From CANIGN01 sp041391385 (GTDB lineage: Bacteria; Bdellovibrionota; UBA2428), in NCBI GenBank assembly GCA_041391385.1, contig JAWKOD010000003.1:248001-312000 (forward strand): a stretch of 64,000 bases of DNA, written 5' to 3'. Of the stretch, positions 25,476-35,485 are shown one piece after another (position 1 is the first letter of the stretch; the number at the start of each line of letters is the position of its first letter). Both the position numbers and the translations under genes were made by a program. A model generated the notes under the pieces. That model was not told where the DNA came from and made no database searches. It was given only the letters and a program-made list of their open reading frames with translations.

Positions 25476-26674
25476 TATCTCATGTCCTCAGGTGTTTGAT
25501 TGTTAGGATCTTCAATGACTTTCCAAAAACTTTCTAGCCCTTTAGCAAGATCAACTTTTTTCCCTTTTTGTTCAAAAACTTTAGCGAGGGCTACAATCTG
25601 ACACAAGACATCCCACGCATCCATATACCCGATATGCCCGAGGCGAATAATTTTACCTTTAAGCTCATCTTGACCACCACTCACAGTAAGACCAATTTTT
25701 TTAAAGCCCTTTGTATCAATTAGACCTTCACTCATTACAGAAGTACATGCGGGAGAAGCATCTTCGTCACGCTTAGCAAGTAACTCAAGACCCATAGCCT
25801 TTACAGCTTCTCGAGTCGCCTTTTGCAATCTCCAAGCTTTTTCATAAAGCGTTTCATAACCAGTTTTTTCAAAGTCCTTGAGGACTGCATGCAGACCGCC
25901 AACAAGTGTTACAGGCGAAGTAAAGGGGCCAGTATTTTCAAGCGCAGTTTTTTTAGTTTTACGCCAATCATTATAATATCGAACATTCTTAACTGTTTCA
26001 CATTTAGCCCAAGCCTTTTTGCTTGCAGCACCCAATGAAAGACCCGGCGGAAGCATCAATGCTTTTTGAGAACCCGCAACAAGAACATCAATTCCCCAAG
26101 CATCCATAGGAGTTGCAAAAACACCTACAGAAGTTACACCGTCGACTAAAAGCAAAGCTTCAGGAGCTTTTTCTTTTAGCATCTTTGCAATTTGTTTTAT
26201 AGGATGTCTCACTCCTGTTGAAGTTTCGCTAGAGTGAACAAAAACGCCTTTAGTCTGGGGAGTAAGCTGTGATTCCACAGCCGCTACGTCTACCGCACGA
26301 CCTCGTTCTACAAAAATTTCTTTAACTGTAAGTCCGTATATTTTAGCCTGCTGGCTCCAACGGTCTCCAAACTTTCCGCTATTCACAGAAATGACTTCTT
26401 CGCCGGGGGAGAAAAAGTTTTGTACAGCACCCTCCATTGCAAGGGTCCCAGTACCTGAGAAAATCATAACTTCTTCCGTCGTGCCAAAAAGAGTCTTGAG
26501 CATGGCTCGAGTTTCTTCCATGATTTTAGCGAATTCGGATCCTCGGTGATAATGCACACTCGAAGACATTGCGCTCAAAACGAAGTCAGGAACTGGAGTG
26601 GGTCCCGCTGTTAAGATTCTGTGTTTAAAAAAAGCGTTAGCGTGGGGGTTTACTTGATTATTTTTAGATTCCAT
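25475..26674 (-). CDS. Class V aminotransferase (serine-glyoxylate/phosphoserine type)
   Basis: A 399-residue PLP enzyme: substrate segment LTAGPTPVPDFVLSAM, MIFSGTGTLAMEGAV, DGVTSVGVF and the PLP-lysine in AGSQKALMLPPG. It is closer to alanine-glyoxylate/serine-pyruvate aminotransferases than to classical SerC. Together with the overlapping serA this suggests it acts as the phosphohydroxypyruvate transaminase, as in some archaea and delta-proteobacteria. It starts 25 bases inside the uvrB 3' end, so uvrB and the serine genes are likely one transcript. Confidence 0.85.
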   Translation of the reverse strand: MESKNNQVNPHANAFFKHRILTAGPTPVPDFVLSAMSSSVHYHRGSEFAKIMEETRAMLKTLFGTTEEVMIFSGTGTLAMEGAVQNFFSPGEEVISVNSGKFGDRWSQQAKIYGLTVKEIFVERGRAVDVAAVESQLTPQTKGVFVHSSETSTGVRHPIKQIAKMLKEKAPEALLLVDGVTSVGVFATPMDAWGIDVLVAGSQKALMLPPGLSLGAASKKAWAKCETVKNVRYYNDWRKTKKTALENTGPFTSPVTLVGGLHAVLKDFEKTGYETLYEKAWRLQKATREAVKAMGLELLAKRDEDASPACTSVMSEGLIDTKGFKKIGLTVSGGQDELKGKIIRLGHIGYMDAWDVLCQIVALAKVFEQKGKKVDLAKGLESFWKVIEDPNNQTPEDMR

Positions 26675-28734
26675 TTAATATCAGCCTCTTTGAGCTTGAG
26701 TAACTTATCGCGCAAATCTGCCGCTCTTTCAAACTCAAGTTTACGGGCAGCTTCTTTCATCTCGGCCTCCATGCGTTGCATTTCCTCGTGAATCTTTTCG
26801 GGAGCAACTTTGAGACCTTCAATTTCAGCCTCGGCCTGCGAAAGCTCCAGATAATCATGCAAATCGAGGCGATCTGTGACCAAATTCTGGTCTACCTTGA
26901 GGATAGTTTTGGGGGTAATCCCATGTTTTTTATTGTATTCTTCCTGCACCTGGCGCCTACGAGTGCATTCGTCGATTGTTTCACGAAGACTTCGAGTAAT
27001 CTTATCTGCAAAAAAGACAACATGTCCCCTGTCGTTACGGGCAGCACGCCCACAGGTCTGAATTAAAGATGTTTTTGACCGCAAGAACCCCTCCTTGTCC
27101 GCATCCAAAATAGCAACCAAGGAGACTTCTGGAAGGTCCAAGCCTTCTCTTAAAAGGTTGATCCCCACCAACACATCAAATTTTCCTAAGCGTAAGTCCT
27201 TCAAAATCTCAATTCTCTCGAGAGTTTCGATGTCTGAGTGCAGATATCTGACTTTTACATCATTTTTTCTTAAGTAATCGCTTAAATCTTCAGCCATTCG
27301 CTTGGTAAGTGTTGTAACAAGTACACGCTCATTTCTGGCAACACGCTCACGTGCTAAATCAAGTAAATCTTTCACTTGATCCTTAACAGGCCGAATCTCC
27401 ATAGTAGGATCAAGAAGCCCGGTGGGTCGAATAATCTGCTCAGTAATCTTGCCTTGAGCTTTTTCTAACTCATATTGAGAAGGCGTCGCACTTACATACA
27501 GGGCTAAATTAACTCCACGTTCAAATTCTTCAAATTTTAAGGGTCTGTTATCCATTGCACTGGGGAGCCTAAAACCATGCTCTACCAACACTTGCTTCCG
27601 AGCCATGTCGCCGCGATACATTCCACCCACTTGTGGAATAGTCACGTGACTTTCATCAGCAACAAGTAAAAAGTCTTTGGGGAAATAATCAAAAAGCGTT
27701 GGGGGGGCCTCTCCCGCATTTCTCCCCGTCATATGTCTTGAATAATTTTCTACCCCAGGGCAATAACCCACTTCTTGCATCATCTCGATATCAAAAAGCG
27801 TACGACTCTCTAAGCGCTTAGCTTCTGCAATTTTTCCGAGAGATTTCAATTCCACAAGCCTCACCCTCAGCTCTTCAAGAATAGAATTAATAGCCCTCTT
27901 TCTATCGTCTGCATTTGTCACATAGTGAGACGCAGGAAAAAGAGCGACCCGCTCGAGCTTAGATATTTTTTTTCCCCTCAACGGATCCAATTCATGAATA
28001 CTTTCAATTTCAGAGCCAAACATTTCTATACGAATAGCTCGCAAAGACTCATAGGCCGGAAAGATATCGATAACATCTCCACGAACTCGAAAAGTACCTC
28101 GATGGAAATCCTGATCACTTCGAGCGTAGTTAATTTCTATCAATTTGCGAAGAAGATCATCTCTACGAATTTTTTGCCCGTGCTTAAACACTGCCATCAT
28201 AGCGAGATACTCTTGAGGAGATCCAAGGCCGTAGATACACGAAACACTCGAAACAATCAGTACATCCCTACGCTCCAATAGGGAGCGAGTCGCCGAATGC
28301 CTTAGCTTATCGATCTCATCGTTAATGGCAGAATCTTTTTCAATAAAAGTATCTGTTGAAACGACATATGCTTCAGGTTGATAGTAGTCGTAGTAACTGA
28401 CGAAATATTCGACAGCATTGTGCGGAAAGAGTGCCTTAAACTCAGAATACAACTGAGCCGCTAGTGTTTTATTGGGCGCCATTACAAGTGTGGGTTTATT
28501 GACCTTTGCCACCACACTCGCCACTGTGAATGTTTTTCCAGAGCCCGTAACCCCTAAGAGCACTTGATGCTTTTCTTTCCGTAGAATCCCCTCTGTGAGC
28601 TCTGCTATGGCTTGTGGCTGGTCTCCCGCAGGTGAATATGATGTGACAAGTTCAAATTTGCCACTGAGCTTTTCAGAGGCAGATGTAGTCGAACTCGCAG
28701 AAGAAGGGCCTTTATTTTTTGACACCACTGTCAA
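26650..28734 (-). CDS. uvrB: Excinuclease ABC subunit B
   Basis: 694 residues with UvrB hallmarks: PAGDQPQAI, Walker A GVTGSGKTFT, the beta-hairpin YYDYYQPEAY, helicase motif DESHVTIPQ, GINLLREGLDLPEVS, QTCGRAARN and the C-terminal UVR domain binding UvrC (MKEAARKLEFERAADLRD). It acts with UvrA and UvrC in nucleotide excision repair. The N-terminus has a serine-rich extension; the first codon is TTG at 28734, with GTG at 28728 as an alternative. Confidence 0.97.
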   Translation of the reverse strand: MTVVSKNKGPSSASSTTSASEKLSGKFELVTSYSPAGDQPQAIAELTEGILRKEKHQVLLGVTGSGKTFTVASVVAKVNKPTLVMAPNKTLAAQLYSEFKALFPHNAVEYFVSYYDYYQPEAYVVSTDTFIEKDSAINDEIDKLRHSATRSLLERRDVLIVSSVSCIYGLGSPQEYLAMMAVFKHGQKIRRDDLLRKLIEINYARSDQDFHRGTFRVRGDVIDIFPAYESLRAIRIEMFGSEIESIHELDPLRGKKISKLERVALFPASHYVTNADDRKRAINSILEELRVRLVELKSLGKIAEAKRLESRTLFDIEMMQEVGYCPGVENYSRHMTGRNAGEAPPTLFDYFPKDFLLVADESHVTIPQVGGMYRGDMARKQVLVEHGFRLPSAMDNRPLKFEEFERGVNLALYVSATPSQYELEKAQGKITEQIIRPTGLLDPTMEIRPVKDQVKDLLDLARERVARNERVLVTTLTKRMAEDLSDYLRKNDVKVRYLHSDIETLERIEILKDLRLGKFDVLVGINLLREGLDLPEVSLVAILDADKEGFLRSKTSLIQTCGRAARNDRGHVVFFADKITRSLRETIDECTRRRQVQEEYNKKHGITPKTILKVDQNLVTDRLDLHDYLELSQAEAEIEGLKVAPEKIHEEMQRMEAEMKEAARKLEFERAADLRDKLLKLKEADIKWNLKIIK

Positions 28735-28810
28735 GAGTAGCGCGTCTTAGCGAATTATTCACGGAGCTTTCTCTTAGGCTTGAAGATGCTTTGCCGAAAG
28801 GAATCTTACG

Positions 28811-29074
28811 ATGGCAAGTTCATTGGATTTTGAAACACATATACAGAACGTACTTCCTACAAGTATTCTCATAAAATATCGCATAGTGCCCATGGCCATT
28901 CGCGATCGCAAGCTTTGCCTGATAGCAAGGCGCCCCCTGAGCAACGATGCTTTGCTCGAGTTAAAGAAGATTACGGGCATTGAAGACTACGAGCTTCAAC
29001 TCGTAGGTGACGATGTACTCGAAGAGTACATAACACTCTTCATCGGCGGCCAACTTTTCGCACAGCCCGCTTAA
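28811..29074 (+). CDS. Standalone GspE-N/MshEN-like domain protein
   Basis: The 87-residue protein reads as a single N-terminal domain of type II secretion or type IV pilus ATPases: LPTSILIKYRIVPMAIRDRK, LCLIARRPLSNDALLELKK and ITGIEDYELQLVGDDVLEEYI. In GspE/PilB/MshE this domain precedes the ATPase, and some versions bind cyclic-di-GMP. Here it stands alone with no ATPase. It is divergent from uvrB and 90 bases upstream of a secreted orphan. Confidence 0.65.
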   Translation: MASSLDFETHIQNVLPTSILIKYRIVPMAIRDRKLCLIARRPLSNDALLELKKITGIEDYELQLVGDDVLEEYITLFIGGQLFAQPA

Positions 29075-29166
29075 GAGGCTAAGCCTCGGCAAAAGTGCCC
29101 TTAAAAACGCTTTCCACCAGGCTTTGTCTTTGACGCCTACTCCAAAAAAATTCACATTAGGCAGCC

Positions 29167-30429
29167 ATGTGGTTCCACGCTACGACTCTTTTATTGTTAC
29201 TCTCTCCACTCAACCTACAAGCTAGCTGGAAATGTAGAAAACTTTTAAATGATGAAGAACCCTTTATTCGCTTAGCTCGCTCCACCACAGACGATGGGTT
29301 TTGGATTCCAGAAACTGCCCATCGCGAAAGCTTTCAACGCTTTAAAGAAGCACTCCCCGTGGAGCTAAGAAATGCGGCTGAACTCGCAGACCTTGCCGCA
29401 TACAGCCCTCTCCTCAAGCGCGCGCTCACAACCTTTGTAAACTCTCTAGACCCAAACTCTTTTCTCGGTCCCGAAAGTGACTCTATTCATGTTGTAAATC
29501 ACCTTATGAAAAGTCTCTTTAACGAAGACTTCCCAAAAACTGAAGCGGCTCAAAAAATAGCCTCCTTTCTGCGCGAAACTCAGTTACGAGCACTCTCTCG
29601 CATCACTCCAACCGAACTACAGATTAGCTCTCCAGATAAAAAACTTCATCTTTGGGCTACCGAAGTTGACAATGAGCTCAGAACTCGCTGGTACGACACA
29701 GCAAATGACGAAACGGTCTACAGCTGGTTAACGGCAGACAGTGATCCCAAAATTGAAGCTCTCTTATGGGGGAATAGAGAAAAAGAAGCAGGCATATTCT
29801 TACCCGCAGACGCCAACATTGCACGTGTCGAGAAAGCTTTAGCAGATAAACGACGCGCGCCTCTTTTAAATGCAGGTGAAGTTTTGCGCGATCACTTTCG
29901 AATTCTTTTAGAGAACTTTGAAAACGGGCCCCTCCACCTCTTAAACGAAAAATACAAAAGAATGTACGCAAGCAAAGACGCAGGCGCAATGGACAACGTA
30001 AACAAGCTCCTATCCCCTTACCAAGTAGCTCCTAAGGATGGGGATCTTGTTAACGTCTATTTCTCTAAATCGCTTGAAGTGATACAACGTCTTTTAAATT
30101 CTGCTCAATTCTTTGAGGACTTTGTTGCCTTCAAGGACAGTTACATAGAAGCTGCTGATACTCTTTTAGATCTAAGTCGTGACCCAAAACTGACACAACT
30201 TGAAAGACAAAAGTTATCCGATATCGCCTCTGAGCGCTTGATTAGCGCTTCGGTAGATTTAGTTTCCATTGGTCTCAACTATAGCCACCCTCACGAATAT
30301 CGCTACCGCTCGCATCTTTTAGAAATGCAACATTTAAACGGCCAACTTGAAAAAGAAGTCATTCCACTAGGACATATCCTTAACTTTGGGGGCGAGCAAA
30401 AACCGCCTTCAATCATTATCGCTCCCTAA
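29167..30429 (+). CDS. Secreted protein, unknown function
   Basis: 420 residues with a signal peptide (TTLLLLLSPLNLQASW). The mature protein is largely helical, rich in Leu, Glu and Arg, with only one cysteine shortly after the signal peptide (WKCRKLL). No catalytic motif or repeat is evident. A short stem followed by TTTTTC just after the stop (about 30431-30446) may terminate transcription. Convergent with folE2. Confidence 0.6.
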   Translation: MWFHATTLLLLLSPLNLQASWKCRKLLNDEEPFIRLARSTTDDGFWIPETAHRESFQRFKEALPVELRNAAELADLAAYSPLLKRALTTFVNSLDPNSFLGPESDSIHVVNHLMKSLFNEDFPKTEAAQKIASFLRETQLRALSRITPTELQISSPDKKLHLWATEVDNELRTRWYDTANDETVYSWLTADSDPKIEALLWGNREKEAGIFLPADANIARVEKALADKRRAPLLNAGEVLRDHFRILLENFENGPLHLLNEKYKRMYASKDAGAMDNVNKLLSPYQVAPKDGDLVNVYFSKSLEVIQRLLNSAQFFEDFVAFKDSYIEAADTLLDLSRDPKLTQLERQKLSDIASERLISASVDLVSIGLNYSHPHEYRYRSHLLEMQHLNGQLEKEVIPLGHILNFGGEQKPPSIIIAP

Positions 30430-30447
30430 GAGTCTAGGACTTTTTCT

Positions 30448-31377
30448 TTATGAGAGCTCAGACCAAACCTTGGCTACCGCATTGTGCGGATGAAGACTTT
30501 CCTGGTGCTCCACTTCAATACAAAACGAAGCGACTTCACTCTTATCCTTAAACAGAGCCTGAAGACGTCTTGCCGCATCCTCACAAAACATTAAATTTTC
30601 AGCATTCAAACGAGCAAACTCTTGCTCATCAGCCCGCTTTACAAACGACTGAACAGGGGTCTTCAAAGAGCGTTCTGTCTCATCAATATAAGCTTCAAAG
30701 GCAGAAAGTAGATTCTGTGGCGTCTTCTTTAACTTAAGCGAAACATTTGCAAAGCTGCGCTGACTATGCGGAGTTGCACACACTGAATCTTCTTTCATGA
30801 GCCAATCAGAAATCTCACCTGTGGGAATATTTTCTCTTTTAGCAAAGTCCCCCTGAAACTTTTCTTGAATCAATTGGCGCGAAAGTGCCGCTGAACATGG
30901 ACATGTACTCGAATAAGCAACGCTGTATTTTAAATGCCAATGAACATGGCCTTCCTCGAAAATCACAACACATTCAATCGGGTAATGTCTCCAGCCCGAC
31001 ATATTTGAAAGAAGCGATGTCTTACGTTTCATAATCTGAAAGGCTACTCTCAACTCAGAATCTAAACTTGATCCCTCGTGCGACTCCTGAAAACCTTTCA
31101 CAACAGATTCTAAAAGCGCTGCTGTTAGTGGAGCATCAGCAAGCTGCTGTAATCGACTAAAGAGACGTGACATGTGTATTCCCTTCACACTCTCTTTATC
31201 CAAACTCACAAAAGCCGAAGCCTTAGCGGGCATACGATGCATTTGAGAATCGACCTCGAAAAGAACAGGAAGTTCAATTTCCGTCATGCCTACACGATTA
31301 ATCTTCCCCTGAAGTGTCGCCTTCGTATCCATGGCGACATCTGGCATTTTGCCTGCTGATTTAGGTCCTGAACTCAT
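30448..31377 (-). CDS. folE2: GTP cyclohydrolase FolE2 (type IB)
   Basis: A 309-residue COG1469 enzyme: GKINRVGMTEIELPV, GIHMSRLFSRL, the active-site segment YSSTCPCSAALSRQL and the C-terminal HPHNAVAKVWSE. FolE2 converts GTP to dihydroneopterin triphosphate, the first step to folate and other pterins, and tolerates metals other than zinc. It is divergent from hemB with about 60 bases between start codons; I see no clear Zur-like operator there. Confidence 0.92.
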   Translation of the reverse strand: MSSGPKSAGKMPDVAMDTKATLQGKINRVGMTEIELPVLFEVDSQMHRMPAKASAFVSLDKESVKGIHMSRLFSRLQQLADAPLTAALLESVVKGFQESHEGSSLDSELRVAFQIMKRKTSLLSNMSGWRHYPIECVVIFEEGHVHWHLKYSVAYSSTCPCSAALSRQLIQEKFQGDFAKRENIPTGEISDWLMKEDSVCATPHSQRSFANVSLKLKKTPQNLLSAFEAYIDETERSLKTPVQSFVKRADEQEFARLNAENLMFCEDAARRLQALFKDKSEVASFCIEVEHQESLHPHNAVAKVWSELS

Positions 31378-31443
31378 GAGGCACTTATAGCAAGGCTGTA
31401 GCCTAGGCGCACCTTTTGTTAGCCTTGAATTTTCTTGTCAGAA

Positions 31444-32448
31444 ATGCCCCAAATCGCTACATTAAGCCCAATGCTGCAGCGCCCCCGACGCAATCGCTCT
31501 ACACCTGCCCTGAGAGACCTGATTGCCGAAACTCACCTCAAAACAAGTGACTTTGTTTGGCCTGTGTTTGTGGTTGAAGGGTCTCAAAAAAAAGAGGCTA
31601 TTCCGGCCCTGCCTGGCATTTATCGCTGGAGCCTCGATCTCCTCATCCCCCAACTTAAGGAAGCCCTCGCTCTTGGAATTAGAAGCTTTGCCTTCTTTCC
31701 AAAAGTAGACGAATCCCACAAAGACTCCACGGGTTCACTTTCTCTAGACCCTCAGTTTTACCTCTATAAAATTCTTCGAAGTTTAAGAGAAGAAATCCCG
31801 GAAGCCACTCTTATAACTGACGTTGCCCTCGACCCTTACTCAAGCGACGGGCACGACGGTATCTACAAAAATGGCGTAATCTTAAACGATGAAAGTGTAG
31901 AAATCCTAGCTAAGCAGGCACTTTTGCAGGCTCAAAATGGAGCCCACATCGTTGCTCCTTCTGACATGATGGATGGAAGGATTGCAGCTATCCGCAAAAC
32001 GCTTGATCAAAATTCATTCAAAGAAATTGGAATTTTAAGCTACGCAGCCAAGTATGCTTCTTCTTTTTATGGACCCTTTCGAGCTGCCCTGGATTCTGCT
32101 CCCAAAAGTGGCGATAAAAAAACGTATCAAATGGACCCGCGAAACAAGACCGAAGCTCTGCGCGAGTTACGCCTCGATATTGAAGAAGGTGCAGACATGG
32201 TCATGGTGAAACCCGCCCTCGCCTACCTCGACATCATTCAACTCTTTAAAGAAATGTCAGATGTGCCCGTGGTGGCATATCATGTGAGCGGAGAGTACGC
32301 CATGATCAAAGCCGCGGCTACGCAAGGTCTTCTCGACGAACAAAGTGCAATGCTTGAATGCCTCACTTCGATTAAACGCGCCGGAGCTGACATTATATTT
32401 TCTTATTACGCTCTCGAGTTTGCAAAACTTAACAAAGGCCAAGCCTAG
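31444..32448 (+). CDS. hemB: Delta-aminolevulinic acid dehydratase (porphobilinogen synthase), non-zinc type
   Basis: About 334 residues: QRPRRNRSTPALRDLI, WPVFVVEG, the metal loop DVALDPYSSDGHDG, catalytic lysines in AAKYASSFYGPFR and MVKPALAYLD. The metal loop has Ala, Asp and Asp where zinc enzymes have three cysteines, so it belongs to the magnesium-type HemB class. The ATG at 31444 is used; a TTG nine bases upstream is possible. Its 3' end overlaps the convergent glycosyltransferase by 20 bases. Confidence 0.93.
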   Translation: MPQIATLSPMLQRPRRNRSTPALRDLIAETHLKTSDFVWPVFVVEGSQKKEAIPALPGIYRWSLDLLIPQLKEALALGIRSFAFFPKVDESHKDSTGSLSLDPQFYLYKILRSLREEIPEATLITDVALDPYSSDGHDGIYKNGVILNDESVEILAKQALLQAQNGAHIVAPSDMMDGRIAAIRKTLDQNSFKEIGILSYAAKYASSFYGPFRAALDSAPKSGDKKTYQMDPRNKTEALRELRLDIEEGADMVMVKPALAYLDIIQLFKEMSDVPVVAYHVSGEYAMIKAAATQGLLDEQSAMLECLTSIKRAGADIIFSYYALEFAKLNKGQA

Positions 32449-33612
32449 AGTTAACCCAACGCAAAGTTGCCAAAGCATCGAAGCTCTCATTTAAAAGACG
32501 CTTTTTTTGTTCCACTTTTGAACCCTGAGAAAGTATTTTTAAAAACGTAGATTCAAAAGACTGAAAAAACACTTGAGAGTCAGCATCCAACTTTAAATAA
32601 AAATTTTCAATTGAAGCTTCATCAGCGAGTTCGTTGAGTGATACAAGAACTTTCTTTAAGTCCTCAAACACTACCTTTGGATAAAGCACATATTCTTTTT
32701 TACTTAAGGCCATGTTTTCAAGCGCCCTCCCGGTACCAAAGGGAACCCTGTCGGAGTGTCTTCCACGTATTTCTAAAGCGGGATCAGTTAGGCGCGAAAT
32801 CAGTCCGACTTTTCTTAGTTTTGATAAAAAGTGAAAGTCTTCACCCGCTCGGATATTTGGAAAACCTCTTATTTTCTCATAAGCACTGAGGCGAAACATG
32901 AGAGTACTTCCCAAAGCCCAATAGCAATACGGCGAGCCAGCAAACTCCAAACCTTCGCAATAAGATGCCAGCCACTTCTCATAATGTTGAAGTGCTTCAA
33001 ACTCCTCCGAGTTCAATTCCCTTGAGTATGGAAATATGGATATGTAGCAGCCACTTCATTTTTTTTAAGCTCTGTTAAAAAGTAAGTATCAGGCACTCGC
33101 ACGTCAGCGTCCGTCTGGCGATGAATTTCACTCTCTAAGAATCCCTGCTTCCATAAAGCCAATGCCAAGTCAGCAGGGACCTTACGAGCACGCCCTACTC
33201 CTTCATTTTCTTTAAGAAAAAAAGGCTCCAGACTGCCATTTATAACGAACGCATAATCCCGCCCAAGTGGATTTAAGGAAAACTTAAAGTCATGAGGGAT
33301 AGAAAAAAAATCAAGCGTTCTTAAATTTGAGTCGATTGCAGACTTTGATGCCGATGCTCTCTGATTGATAAAAACTACAAATAGATTTCTTTTAAGATCT
33401 TGCTCCGAAGCCTTCTCAAGACTTTCCCACATCCCGGCAATTCGCTCCGCCTCCTCAAGCAACGGAATGCCGAGAGATTCACCAAAGCTTAAAGAGTGTC
33501 GCTTTAAAATAGGTGTCAAAAAGCTCAATGCGTCTTGAGCAATAGGATCGAGTGAGTAATCCACTTGCATTTCATAACACATTTTTACGCTGTAAACTTT
33601 TACACTCTTCAC
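32429..33612 (-). CDS. GT2-like glycosyltransferase, frameshifted
   Basis: Two adjacent minus-strand frames (33013-33612 and 32429-33016) join into one 394-residue protein if one G is restored to the run 33019-33021. The N-terminal part contains FVVFINQRASASKSAIDSN and a DADVRVPD metal-binding DxD-type motif. The C-terminal part continues with YCYWALGSTLMFRLSAYEKI and IRAGEDFHFLSKL, the acceptor-side motif of GT2/GT7-like enzymes. The first codon is GTG at 33612 with GGAGG upstream; ATG at 33582 or 33570 are alternatives. Sugar specificity is unknown. Confidence 0.72.
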
Positions 33613-33654
33613 TTTGCCCTAGGCCTCCGGGACTCCTGCCTGTATCCTAGAAAA

Positions 33655-34179
33655 GTGATCAAGCTTGAAGAGTTTTCAGAGGATAAAACATTTGAGATAA
33701 ATTTTAGCTACTCACAAAGTAAAAACGAATTGTGGCTTAACTTCACAGTGAACGGCCCCGTGCAACTCCTCTATCCGCAAGAACTTCCCACCATTGAGCT
33801 TAAACAAGCTACTGATCTTTGGAAGAAAACATGCTTTGAAGCCTTTTTCTTTAATCAAGAAGGACCTAGTTACTGCGAAGTTAATTTTAATGTTTTGGGA
33901 GAATATTGCTTTCTCTTTTTTGATGACTACAGAATAAAAAGTACACATTGTTTAGGTTTAGACTTCAAAATCAAAGCAATTCAAAGAGAGCTTTCGGACA
34001 AAAAGTTAAAAGTAAGCGCTTTAGTTGAGCTACCCAACAATCCTTCCTTCCTGCTTTCGCCCACCCTCATTCTCTATCCTAATTCTGGTGAAACACTTTA
34101 TTATGCACTTAAGCATGGAGCTAAAGCGGACTTCCACTCGAGGCAAGTCACCGAAAACAAAGCTTTTATCATTAGGTAA
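33655..34179 (+). CDS. DOMON-like domain protein
   Basis: A protein of about 174 residues dominated by a beta-sandwich signature: TDLWKKTCFEAFFFNQ, YCEVNFNVLGEYCFLFFDDYR and LYYALKHGAKADFH, as in the bacterial DOMON-like family. The GTG at 33655 is chosen because upstream codons overlap the divergent glycosyltransferase and add no similarity. DOMON folds bind sugars or haem in other proteins; no ligand can be named here. No signal peptide is visible. Confidence 0.7.
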   Translation: MIKLEEFSEDKTFEINFSYSQSKNELWLNFTVNGPVQLLYPQELPTIELKQATDLWKKTCFEAFFFNQEGPSYCEVNFNVLGEYCFLFFDDYRIKSTHCLGLDFKIKAIQRELSDKKLKVSALVELPNNPSFLLSPTLILYPNSGETLYYALKHGAKADFHSRQVTENKAFIIR

Positions 34180-34254
34180 AAGAACACCAAGAACTGCCTG
34201 TTACAACAAAGTAAAGACTTTGATTTTCATGTAATAATAAAGTACAATTTTATT

Positions 34255-35399
34255 ATGTACCAGCGACTCCTCCAGCTGCCTAAGCACCCTAAAAGTTCGT
34301 TCTTTTTATGGGGCCCGCGACAGACAGGAAAAAGCAGCCTCCTAAAAAGCCTTTACCCCGATGCCTTGTGGATTAACCTACTTAAAAACTCTGAGATGAT
34401 GGCCTACAGCACTCGACCTGATTATCTGACTTCCGTCATTTCTGAAAAAAAACCGAGGCTTGTCATTATTGATGAAGTGCAAAAAGTTCCTGCCTTACTC
34501 GATGAAGTTCATTCTCTAATTGAAGATAAAAAAATTGTTTTTGGACTTTGTGGATCCAGCGCCAGAAAACTTAAAAGAGGCCAAGCGAACCTCCTCGGTG
34601 GTAGAGCGCTAAGAAACGAGCTCTTTGGACTTGTTTCAGCCGAACTCGGTAAAAACTTTAACCTTAGTGCGCTCCTCAACGATGGCTACCTCCCTCGATT
34701 TACCAATCGTCTGATGCACGCCGAAGGCTTGAGGCCTATTGCGCCGATTACCTCAAAGAAGAGATTCTAAGTGAGGGCCTACTCCGTCGGCTGCCGCCCT
34801 TTTCACGTTTCTTAGAACTAGCAGCACTATCGGATACTGAGCCCGTATCTTACAAAAGTTTTGCTCGCGATGTAGGCGTGAGCGAACCCAGTATTCGTAA
34901 CTACTTTGATATTCTAAGCGATACACTTATTGGAAGTTATCTGCCCGCTTACACGCTCAAACCCAAGCGAAGAATTAGAAAAACCCCAAAATTTTATTTT
35001 TTCGATGTTGGCGTTGTAAACCATCTTGCCCAAAGAGGTCCGATAAAAATAGCTTCAGAATTATTTGGGAAAGCTTTTGAAAATTGGGTGCACCATGAGC
35101 TTAAAGCCTATTTATCTTATAAAAATCGAAATGAACAACTCTCTTATTGGGCATTAAGCTCGCAAGCCGAGGTAGACTTCATAGTGGGTCACATGAAAGC
35201 CGCCTTTGAAGCGAAAAGCAGCTCAAAGATTCACTCGGAACACCTCAAAGGTCTACGTGAACTCAAGAAAGATCATCCTGCCATAAACAAACGCTATGTT
35301 GTATGTATGGAACCTAGAAGCAGGCAAAGCGATGATGAAATTAGAATACTCAACTACTTAGACTTCAGTGAGAAGCTTTGGAATGATGAGCTCTTTTAG
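34255..35399 (+). CDS. DUF4143-type AAA ATPase, frameshifted
   Basis: An ATP-binding protein of the AAA_14/DUF4143 family: Walker A GPRQTGKSS, Walker B RLVIIDEVQKVP, GSSARKLKRG, then a winged-helix part (SYKSFARDVGVSEPSIRNYF) and a PD-(D/E)xK-like DUF4143 domain (YFFDVGVVNHLAQ; EVDFIVG; FEAKSS). The frame breaks at 34699-34701. Adding one T gives GYLPRFYQSSDARRRLEAY and a continuous 381-residue protein. These proteins are widespread, often mobile and of unclear function. It is single and not obviously part of an operon. Confidence 0.82.
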
Positions 35400-35485
35400 C
35401 TAGAGTATTCTTACATAACCTTGCAGCCACCTTACAGATTACCTCAAGGCTTGCCAAAGCACGTGCATCATTCTAGCTTTTGCCC

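Noticed and set aside
33013..33612. Separate short gene upstream of the glycosyltransferase C-terminal part
   Set aside because: It ends exactly where the next frame begins, and one added G joins both into a single enzyme, so I treat them as one gene.
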